A stretch of DNA of 64,000 nt from Variovorax sp. (lineage in GTDB: Bacteria; Pseudomonadota; Gammaproteobacteria; Burkholderiales; Burkholderiaceae_C), in assembly GCA_017744285.1 (NCBI GenBank), contig JAGIBP010000002.1, positions 62,001-126,000 on the forward strand, in the 5' to 3' direction. Below the pieces are notes generated by a model, which saw only the letters and a list, made by a program, of their open reading frames with translations, was not told the DNA's origin and searched no databases. The translations under genes were made by a program, and so were the position numbers. Of this stretch, positions 15,303-23,200 are shown one piece after another. Each line of letters begins with the position of its first letter. The stretch's first letter is position 1.

Positions 15303-16250
15303 CTACGCCTTCTGCCCCGTCCCACGCAACCCCATGTAGCTGGTCCACTTGCGCTCGTAGTCGTGGGTCTTGAACTCGTCGGCCATGAAGTCGACGAAGG
15401 AGCGCACCTTGCTCGGCACGTGCTTGCGGCTCGGGTAGGCGATGTTGATCTGCAGCCGCGGCAGGTCCCATTCGTTGAGCACCGGCACCAGCCGCCCCGA
15501 GACGATGTCGTCATAGACGATGTAGCTAGGCTGCACGAGGATGCCCATGCCGTCGAGCGCGGCGGCGCGCAGGATCTGCCCGTCGTTGGACTCCAGCAGC
15601 CCGCGCACCTGAATCACCTGTGTTTCTTCGCCCAGCGTGAGCTTGAGCTCGTGCCACTTGTTCGCCAGCACGTAAAGCAGGAAGTCGTGCTTCGCCAGGT
15701 CCTGCGGTACCTCGGGCACGCCGTGGGCCGCGAGGTAGCCGGGCGAGGCGCACAGCACGCGCCGGGTGCTCGCGAGGCGGCGGATCGTGATGTTGCTGTC
15801 GGACTCGAACTCCCGCGTGCGGATCGCCACGTCGATGCCGTGGTCGATCATGTCCAGGTAGCGGTTCGCCGCTTCCAGGTGCACCCTCACGTTGGGATAG
15901 CGCTGGTGGTAGCGGCGCAGCCGCGGCGCGATCTGGTGCAGCGAGAACGACAGGGACGCACTGACGCGCAGCACGCCCGACGGGTTGAGCGCCTGGGTAT
16001 GGAGCGCGGCCTCGGCGTCCTGCAGTTCGGCCACCGCCAGGCGCGCGCGCTCGTAGAACGCCTGGCCCTCGGCCGTGAGGTACAGGCGCCGCGTGTTGCG
16101 CTCGACCAGCCGCGTCCTGAGGCGGTTCTCCAGCGCGCTCAGGTGCCGGCTGGCGGCGGGATTCGACAAGCCCAGGACCTCGGCGGCGCGGCCGATGCTT
16201 CCGCATTCGGCGATCTGGATGAAGAGTTCGAGCTCGGTGAAGCGATCCAT
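15303..16250 (-). CDS. LysR-family regulator of the hydroxyquinol module
   Basis: 315 residues. The helix-turn-helix is at about 17-60 (AECGSIGRAAEVLGLSNPAA then SRHLSALENRLRTRL) and the effector domain follows from about 90. The gene is divergent from the SnoaL-like/dioxygenase operon with 125 bp between starts, and a perfect dyad lies 13-29 bp upstream of its ATG. This is the classic layout in which a LysR protein represses itself and activates the neighbouring catabolic operon (family knowledge). Confidence 0.92.
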   Translation of the reverse strand: MDRFTELELFIQIAECGSIGRAAEVLGLSNPAASRHLSALENRLRTRLVERNTRRLYLTAEGQAFYERARLAVAELQDAEAALHTQALNPSGVLRVSASLSFSLHQIAPRLRRYHQRYPNVRVHLEAANRYLDMIDHGIDVAIRTREFESDSNITIRRLASTRRVLCASPGYLAAHGVPEVPQDLAKHDFLLYVLANKWHELKLTLGEETQVIQVRGLLESNDGQILRAAALDGMGILVQPSYIVYDDIVSGRLVPVLNEWDLPRLQINIAYPSRKHVPSKVRSFVDFMADEFKTHDYERKWTSYMGLRGTGQKA

Positions 16251-16262
16251 TTTTCCGGGAAT

Positions 16263-16279
16263 CGGAAATCAAATTTCCG
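16263..16279. promoter_or_regulatory. LysR-type operator CGGAAAT-CAA-ATTTCCG
   Basis: Perfect 7-bp arms with a 3-bp centre in the divergent region between the LysR gene (start 16250) and the hydroxyquinol operon (start 16376). The dyad includes the T-N11-A pattern typical of LysR sites, and its place next to the regulator's start suits autorepression plus divergent activation. Confidence 0.6.
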
Positions 16280-16375
16280 TTTGCCCCAGTTTATCTACGC
16301 GAATGGAAAAACTACAGTTCCTGCTCCGCTGCCGCGAGGGCGTGCGGCGATCCCACAGCGACACAAGGAGACGAC

Positions 16376-16981
16376 ATGAACGACACGCTGAAGAACGAAC
16401 TCGAAATCCGCCAGATGATCGAGCGCTGGGCCGTCTGGCGCGATGCCGGCGACTGGGAGCGCTTCGCGACCGTCTGGCATCCGGAAGGCGTGATGATGGC
16501 CACCTGGTTCCAGGGCCCCTTCGCCGATTTCATCCGCGTCACGAAGGAAGGCTGGGCCAAGGGCGTGAGCATCCTTCACTTCCTCGGCGGCACGGCGGTC
16601 GACATCGAAGGCGACCGCGCCATCGCGCAGACGAAGATGACGATCTCGCAGCGCGGCGAGGTCGACGGCGTGCTGTGCGACGTGGTGTGCACCGGGCGCT
16701 TCTATGACTTCGTCGTGCGCACCGGCGGCGAGTGGAAGCTGCTGCATCGCCAGCCCATCTACGAGAAGGACCGCATCGACCCGGTGGACCCGTCCGCCAC
16801 CGTCAAGCTCGATCAGGCCGCGCTGGCCCGGATGCCGGAGGGCTATCGGCACCTCGCGCTGATCCAGACGCGCATCGGCTACACGGTCAAGATGGACATG
16901 CCGATGCTCAAGGGCCCGGTCGTCGAAGAGCTGTACCGTCGGGGCGCGCGCTGGCTCGCGGGCGGCGCGCTGGAGCGTTGA
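16376..16981 (+). CDS. SnoaL/NTF2-like protein
   Basis: 201 residues of cone-shaped NTF2-like fold: ELEIRQMIERWAVWRDAGDW, ATVWHPEGVMMATWFQG and GEWKLLHRQPIYEKD are typical. Family members include isomerases, dehydratases, hydroxylases without cofactor and small subunits of ring-hydroxylating dioxygenases. It is the first gene of the operon that encodes hydroxyquinol cleavage, two bases before the Bug gene. It could prepare the aromatic substrate, for example by decarboxylation or isomerization (inference). Confidence 0.85.
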   Translation: MNDTLKNELEIRQMIERWAVWRDAGDWERFATVWHPEGVMMATWFQGPFADFIRVTKEGWAKGVSILHFLGGTAVDIEGDRAIAQTKMTISQRGEVDGVLCDVVCTGRFYDFVVRTGGEWKLLHRQPIYEKDRIDPVDPSATVKLDQAALARMPEGYRHLALIQTRIGYTVKMDMPMLKGPVVEELYRRGARWLAGGALER

Positions 16982-16982
16982 C

Positions 16983-17963
16983 ATGGGCATCAATCGCCGT
17001 CAAGCCCTCGCGGCTTCTGCCGCGCTGTGCGGCGTCTCGGCGCCCTTCGCCAATGCCTGGGCGCAGGCGTATCCGAACAAGCCGGTGCGCGTGATCGTGC
17101 CGCAGCCGCCGGGTGGCGGCTTCGACAGCGTGGGCCGCCTGCTCGCGGACCGCCTCGGCCGGCAGATGGGCCAGCCCTTCGTCGTCGAGAACCGGCCCGG
17201 CTCGGGCACGCTGGTCGGCACCGACCTCGCGGCCAAGGCCTCGCCCGACGGCTACACCCTGCTGGTGGGTTCGATCTCGAACCTGGCGCTCAACCCGGGC
17301 CTGTACCCCGCCCTGCCCTACGACAGCCTGCGCGACTTCGAGGCCCTCGGCCTGCTCGTGAGCTACAGCTACACGCTGATGGCGCGCAAGGACCTGCCCT
17401 TCCAGACGCTGCAGGAAGTGATCGCCTATGCGAAGGCGAACCCCGGCAAGCTCAACTACGCGTCGGCCGGCAACGGCTCCGGCCAGCACGTGCTGGCGGC
17501 GGCGCTGTGGCAGCAGGCCAAGGCGGACGTGACGCATGTGCCGTATCGCGGCGCGCAGCCGGCCTACCAGGACCTGCTGGGCGGCCGCGTGGACCTGTTC
17601 TTCGACCTCTCGCCCACGGCGCAGGCGCAGGTCGATGCCGGCAACGTGCGGGCGCTCGCCGTGTCGGGCGCGGCGCGCAACCCGATGCTGGCGCAGGTGC
17701 CGACCGTGCGCGAATGCGGCGTGCCGCTGGAACTCGAATCATGGTTCGGCCTGTTCGCGCCGGCCAAGACCCCGCGCGAGACCGTCGACCGCCTGCGCGC
17801 CGACTTCGCCACGGTCGCGGCGCTGCCGGACGTGCAGGAGACGCTGCGCAAGGGCGGCGGCAAGCCGCTCGCGCTGACCGGCGACAAGGCCGCCGCGATG
17901 GTCAAGCGCGACGTGGAGACCTGGGCGCCGCTGGTCCGCACGCTGGGCATCCGCGCGGAATAG
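16983..17963 (+). CDS. Bug/TctC-family periplasmic binding protein (no. 3)
   Basis: 326 residues. The N-terminus MGINRRQALAASAALCGVSA has a twin-Arg-like start but reads as an ordinary signal peptide ending NAWAQA. The mature part carries YPNKPVRVIVPQPPGGGFDS, VENRPGSGTLVGTDLA and VPYRGAQPAYQDLLGG. It sits inside the hydroxyquinol operon, so its ligand is probably the aromatic acid feeding that route. The ATG follows the previous stop by one base. Confidence 0.92.
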   Translation: MGINRRQALAASAALCGVSAPFANAWAQAYPNKPVRVIVPQPPGGGFDSVGRLLADRLGRQMGQPFVVENRPGSGTLVGTDLAAKASPDGYTLLVGSISNLALNPGLYPALPYDSLRDFEALGLLVSYSYTLMARKDLPFQTLQEVIAYAKANPGKLNYASAGNGSGQHVLAAALWQQAKADVTHVPYRGAQPAYQDLLGGRVDLFFDLSPTAQAQVDAGNVRALAVSGAARNPMLAQVPTVRECGVPLELESWFGLFAPAKTPRETVDRLRADFATVAALPDVQETLRKGGGKPLALTGDKAAAMVKRDVETWAPLVRTLGIRAE

Positions 17964-17994
17964 TCCATCCGTTTCATCAAGGGAGAACAAGCAC

Positions 17995-18837
17995 ATGCGC
18001 AACCTGAACCAGGACAACATCACGCAGGCGGTCATCGCCAGCTTCGCCGGCACGACGGACCCGCGCCTGAAGGAGATCATGACGAAGCTGGTCCAGCACC
18101 TGCATGCCTTCGCGCGCGAGGTGCGGCTGACCGAAGAGGAGTGGTTCAAGGGGATCGAGTTCCTCACCGGCTGCGGCCGCATCACCGACGACAAGCGTCA
18201 GGAGTTCATCCTCCTGTCGGATGTGCTGGGCCTCTCGATGCTGACGGTGGCCATGAACAACGACCGGCCCGCCGGCTGCACCGAAGCCACGGTGTTCGGC
18301 CCCTTCCACGTCGCCGGCGCGCCGCGCTACGAACTGGGCGCCGACATCGCCAACGGCGCCAAGGGCACGCCCTGCCTGGTGCGCGGCACCGTGCGCGGCA
18401 TCGACGGCGAGCCCGTGCCGGGCGCGGAACTCGACGTCTGGCAATCCGACGAGGACGGCCTGTACGACGTGCAGCACGAAGGCCTCGCCGAGGCGCAGGC
18501 GCGCGGCGTCCTGACCGCCGACGGCGAGGGGCGCTTCCACTTCCGTTCGATCGTCGCCGTGCCCTATGCCATTCCGCACGACGGGCCCGTGGGGGCCATG
18601 CTCGACGCCACGGGGCGCCACCCCTGGCGCCCGGCCCACCTGCACTTCATGGTGACCGCGCCGGGCTACGAGACGCTCATCACGCACGTGTTCCGCAACG
18701 AGAGCGACTACCTCGACTCGGACGCCGTCTTCGGCGTGCGCCAGTCGCTGGTGTGCGACTGGGTGCGGCAGCCCGACGGCAGCTACCTGCTCGACTACGA
18801 CTTCGTGCTGAAACCGTCCAGCGCATCGGCGGCATGA
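17995..18837 (+). CDS. Hydroxyquinol 1,2-dioxygenase (intradiol)
   Basis: 280 residues, the size of hydroxyquinol/catechol 1,2-dioxygenases. An N-terminal helical dimerization domain (about 1-100) is followed by the catalytic beta-sandwich. The four ferric-iron ligands are visible: Tyr157 (EDGLYDVQ), Tyr191 (VPYAIPHDGPVG), His215 and His217 (RPAHLHFMV). The DGPVG stretch and the maleylacetate reductase two genes later favour hydroxyquinol (1,2,4-trihydroxybenzene), cleaved to maleylacetate, over catechol. GGGAG site upstream. The gene overlaps the next one by ATGA. Confidence 0.92.
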   Translation: MRNLNQDNITQAVIASFAGTTDPRLKEIMTKLVQHLHAFAREVRLTEEEWFKGIEFLTGCGRITDDKRQEFILLSDVLGLSMLTVAMNNDRPAGCTEATVFGPFHVAGAPRYELGADIANGAKGTPCLVRGTVRGIDGEPVPGAELDVWQSDEDGLYDVQHEGLAEAQARGVLTADGEGRFHFRSIVAVPYAIPHDGPVGAMLDATGRHPWRPAHLHFMVTAPGYETLITHVFRNESDYLDSDAVFGVRQSLVCDWVRQPDGSYLLDYDFVLKPSSASAA

Positions 18838-19136
18838 TCCGGCACATCGTCATGTGGGACGTGCGCGGCGAGAGCGGCGACGAGAAGGCCGCCAACATCG
18901 CGACTGTCCAGCGTGCCTTCGAGACCCTGCGCGGGCGCATCCCGGGCCTGCTCGCGCTGGAGATCGGCGTGGACACCAGCCGCGCGCCCTACGCCTGCGA
19001 TGTGGTGCTCTACAGCGAGTTCGAGTCGCAGGCCGCGCTCCGCGCCTACGCCACCCACCCCGAGCACGCGAGGGTCCGGCAGGAGCTTGGCGACCTGCGG
19101 ATCGCGCGTCACCAGGTGGATTACGCCGTCCGATGA
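18834..19136 (+). CDS. Dabb-domain (stress-responsive A/B barrel) small protein
   Basis: 100 residues starting MIRHIVMWDVRGESGDEKAA, with IPGLLALEIGVDTSRAPYAC and YATHPEHARVRQEL, the ferredoxin-like dimeric alpha/beta barrel of the Dabb family. The start overlaps the dioxygenase stop by ATGA. Relatives include cyclases and small enzymes acting on phenolic or polyketide compounds. Its position between the two hydroxyquinol enzymes suggests handling of an aromatic or a ring-cleavage product, but no reaction can be assigned. Confidence 0.85.
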   Translation: MIRHIVMWDVRGESGDEKAANIATVQRAFETLRGRIPGLLALEIGVDTSRAPYACDVVLYSEFESQAALRAYATHPEHARVRQELGDLRIARHQVDYAVR

Positions 19137-19164
19137 TCGACCTGGACGGCAGAAAGGAAACAGA

Positions 19165-20241
19165 ATGCGCGAATTCATCTACGTTGGTCAGCCAACTCGC
19201 GTGATTTTCGGGGCCGGCGCGCTTGCCCATCTCGAACGCGAAATCGACCTGCTGGGTGCGAAGCGCGCCCTCGTCCTCTCGACGCCCGAGCAGGCGCCCC
19301 AGGCCGCGAAGGTGGCCGACCGCCTCGGCGCCCGCGCTGCCGGCGTCTTTGCGCGCGCCGTGATGCACGTGCCGATCGAGACCGCCCGCGAGGCGCGCGA
19401 CGAAGCGCGCCGGCTGCAGGCCGATTGCGCCATCGCCATCGGCGGCGGCTCGACGGTGGGCCTGGGCAAGGCGATCGCGCTGGAGTCCGGGCTGCCCGTG
19501 CTCGCGGTGCCGACCACCTACGCCGGCAGCGAGATGACGCCGATCTACGGCATCACCGAAGCCGGCCTCAAGAAGACCGGCCGCGACCTGCGCGTGCTGC
19601 CGCGCACGGTGATCTACGACCCCGAGTTGTCCGCGAGCCTGCCGGTCGGCCTGAGCGTGACCAGCGGCATGAACGCGATCGCGCATGCCGCCGAAGGGCT
19701 CTACGCGCAGGACAGCAATCCGATCATGGACCTGATGGCCGAAGAAGGCATCCGCGCCCTGGCGCAGGCGCTTCCCGGCATCCGGCGGGAGCCCGGCGAT
19801 GCCGAGGCCCGGGCCGGCGCGCTCTATGGCGCATGGCTGTGCGGCACCGTGCTGGGCAACGTCGGCATGGCCCTGCACCACAAGCTGTGCCACACGCTGG
19901 GCGGCAGCTTCAACCTGCCCCATGCGGAAGTGCACACCGTGGTGCTGCCGCAGGCCATCGCGTTCAATGCGGCGGCGGCGGCGCAGGCCATGCAGCGGAT
20001 CGAGCGCGCGCTCGACATCCAGGGAAGATCGAGCGCGGCGGCGGGCCTGTTCGACCTGGCCCGCGCCAACGGCGCGCCGCTGGCGCTGCGCGACATCGGC
20101 ATGCAGGCGGCGGACCTCGACCGCGCCGCCGACATCGCGGTCAGCAACCCCTACTGGAACCCGCGCCCGATCGGACCGGCGCAACGCGGCGAGATCCGCG
20201 AGCTGCTGCAGCGGGCCTTCGAGGGCGTGCGGCCGGATTAG
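19165..20241 (+). CDS. Maleylacetate reductase
   Basis: 358 residues of the iron-containing alcohol dehydrogenase family, maleylacetate reductase branch: FIYVGQPTRVIFGAGAL at the start, AIAIGGGSTVGLGKAIAL for NAD(P)H binding, PTTYAGSEMTPIYGIT, and GMALHHKLCHTLGGSFNLPH near the active site. It reduces maleylacetate to 3-oxoadipate, the step after hydroxyquinol cleavage. A GGAAA site precedes the ATG at 19165. It is the last gene of the operon; its stop is three bases from the stop of the convergent giant gene. Confidence 0.93.
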   Translation: MREFIYVGQPTRVIFGAGALAHLEREIDLLGAKRALVLSTPEQAPQAAKVADRLGARAAGVFARAVMHVPIETAREARDEARRLQADCAIAIGGGSTVGLGKAIALESGLPVLAVPTTYAGSEMTPIYGITEAGLKKTGRDLRVLPRTVIYDPELSASLPVGLSVTSGMNAIAHAAEGLYAQDSNPIMDLMAEEGIRALAQALPGIRREPGDAEARAGALYGAWLCGTVLGNVGMALHHKLCHTLGGSFNLPHAEVHTVVLPQAIAFNAAAAAQAMQRIERALDIQGRSSAAAGLFDLARANGAPLALRDIGMQAADLDRAADIAVSNPYWNPRPIGPAQRGEIRELLQRAFEGVRPD

Positions 20242-20244
20242 GGA

Positions 20245-23200
20245 TCACGCCCCGGCCACCGTCTCGGTGTCCGGCTGCGCTGTCGCCGGGGCCGGCGACG
20301 GGCGCGCCGGCTTCATCACCACCTCGTCCGTCAGCCGGGCGAAGCGCGCGTCGGACTCCAGCTCGCGCAGCCGGAAGGCCATCGAGATGCGCCACTGCGT
20401 CACGCCCCCGGTCGTCTCCTCGGCCTGCGTGCATTCGAGCCATCCGTCGCCGTTCCATGCATGGCGACGCACGACCTTGGCGGCGGCGCCGCACGTCAGG
20501 GGAATGCGCTCCTTGCGCAGCAGCATCGCGCCCTCGGTGTTGGCGAAGCGCATCGGCGCGTGCAGCGGCGGCGCCACGATGGCCAGGGCGCGCAGGCCGC
20601 TCGCGCCGAAGTGCACGGTGGCGGTGCCCGCGCAGTGGTAGTCGCACGAGAGGAAGACCACGTTCTGGATCTGCTCCTTGCAGATGAAGGACAGCAGCGC
20701 CTGGCGGTCCTGTCCGGAGAACTGCCAGTTGTCGCTGTCGCGCGGCGATGGCGGCGTCTGGTCGCGCAGGCCCGGCGCGACGACCGATCCGGACAGCAGC
20801 CACTTGGGCCTGGCGCCATGGCGCTTCTGGTCGTGCAGCCAGTCCTTCAGCAGATCCCAGGCCGCACGCGACAGGATGCGCCTCGGCGGCAGCAGCTTGC
20901 GGCTGCCGCGCGAGTCCAGCACGAAGGCCGAGACATGGCCCGAATCGAACGCGTAGTGCCGCCGCTCGGCCTCGGTGGCGCCCGGCAACGGATCGGGGCC
21001 GTGCGAGCGCTGGAACACATCGAACGCCTCCTTGGCGATCACGGCGCGGCTTCCGCCCAGCGGGCCCACGCCCATCTGCTCGACGCTCCAGTTGTCGTTG
21101 ATCTCGTGGTCGTCCATCACCATCATGAGGGGCAGCTGCCGCGCGACGGCCCTGAACCCCGGGGAGCCGAAGGCTTCGCGGTAGCGCGGGATGATGCGCT
21201 CGATCTCCGAGGCCGAATCGAACAGGCCGGCGCGCGCGTCGACGTAGACCTGGTCGCCCAGCATGGCCATGAAGTTCGGCGTCGAGCGCGCCAGGCTCTG
21301 CGCGATGGCCTCCAGCGTGAGGTCCGCGCGCCGGCGCTCGAAGTCGGTGATGCCGGGATGCCTGCAACCCGCCGCCAGCAGCGTCGTCGAGGCACCCGCG
21401 GCGCCCGGCTTCAACAGGTGGTCGGGCACCTGCAGCAGCCCGGAGGCCAGCCGCTCGCGGCCGCGCAGGCGCTCCGACAGCGTGGCGGGATCGGCGCGGC
21501 CGCCGATGCGGCGGGTCGCTCCGAGTTCGCGCGCCAGGGGGTCGGTGAGCAGGAGCAGGCCCTTGTGGCCCAGCGGCCGCTTGGTGCCGAGTGGCTCGAC
21601 ACGCAGACCCGGGAATTCGAGTACCTGCGCGGGCGGCGCTTGGGGCTCCAGCAGCGTTGCGTGTTGCGCGGCGAAGTCAAGGACCTCCCGGTGCTCTGGC
21701 ACCATGGCGATGTGGGCAGGTGGCTGCAGGAGTTCGCTGATGCCGGCTGGCAAATCCAGAGGCCCGATGTCGTCCCGGAAAGGGATGTTGACCGGCTCGT
21801 TGCCCAAACCCATTGCGGCGGCGGCATCCGTCATTCGGGCTGTCAACTTGCCGGCGATGGGAACGTTCGGCCCGAGGATCGGCCCGGGTGCCACGTCCTC
21901 GATACCCATGGGCAGTCCCCATTCGGCAGGAATCTCGGCAAGGCTCTCGGACAACGCGACGGCAGCCCCCGCGGCGCTCTCCACCCGCGCTGCCGTGTAG
22001 GTGTAGACACCGAACACCCGGACCCGGACGTCCGTCGCATCGGCGGGAACCCGGACGTCGCCGACCACCGTGGAGACGGCGAACTGCGCCTTCGACGTTC
22101 GCGCGCCGGCGCGCCTCACGGGCCCGCGCGCCGAGAACAGCCCGGTCGCCACCGGCCACACCTCCACGCGCTGGCGGCGCTCGCCGCCGGCGTCGTAGCT
22201 GAGGCTGGTCACGGCGTTGGTGATGCGGTCCGAGAACAGGTTGTCGAACTCCGCCCAGACCCGCACCAGGACCTGGTCCGCCGCCTTGGGGTCCTGCCGC
22301 ACCCACCCCATGAGCGGCCCGGTGACCGGCAGCCGCGCGCGGCAGCGCGGGGTCGGCGTCGCCTTCGGGACCCCGTGCGTCCAGGAGTTCTGCAGGAACT
22401 CGGTGACGTGCGGGAACACCTCTCGCGCCGCCGCGTCGCCGATCGTGCAGTCGAAGTGCGCGAAGCCCTGGAAGACCCGCGCCGTCACGCGGCCGAACGG
22501 CTGCCGCCCCGCCGACAACGGATCGGTCGGCCCCGGCAGGCTGCCGAAGATCCGGCTGATCTGGTTGTTGGAACGCACGAGCGATTCGGCCGAGAAGAGC
22601 CGGTTGTCGGAACCGTGCATCAGCATCACGGGCATGTCCATGAACTGCTTCACCTTGTCGTCCGACATGTAGCTGCGGCCGTCGAAGTCCACCAGCCGCT
22701 CGTACTTCACGCACTTGGCGCCGTGCAGGAACACGCCGAGGTTGGTGCGGCCGAAGTAGGTGTCCAGCTTCTTGTGCTCCTGGGGGCCGAGCCTGGCATG
22801 GTCGTACAGCCGGCTGAGCAGGCCCGACATGCGCTTGCAGGTCGTGGTGTCGGGCTGGAAGTCGCGCAGGTCGCGCTCGTGCGGGCACGCCTGCCCGGCT
22901 TCGGCCTGCGTCGCGAAGACGCGGTCCAGCAGGCTGTGGAGCACGTCGGGCTGTACCGTGCCGGCGGTGAACTCGACCATGTCCAGGCCCAAGACGTTGT
23001 TCAGGAAGGAGCCGAACTGCAGGCGCTGCTGCGCCGTGTCCGAGCCGATCACATAGGGCTGGAACTGCGAGAAGACCACGCCCGCGAGCCGATCGATGGG
23101 TCCATCGCCGTCCAGCGGCTGCGGATGCGGCACGGTGAGGAAGCCCTCCGCCAGCGCCATCGCCAGCGACGCCGAGCCCACGCAGTGGCTGAAGGCGTGG

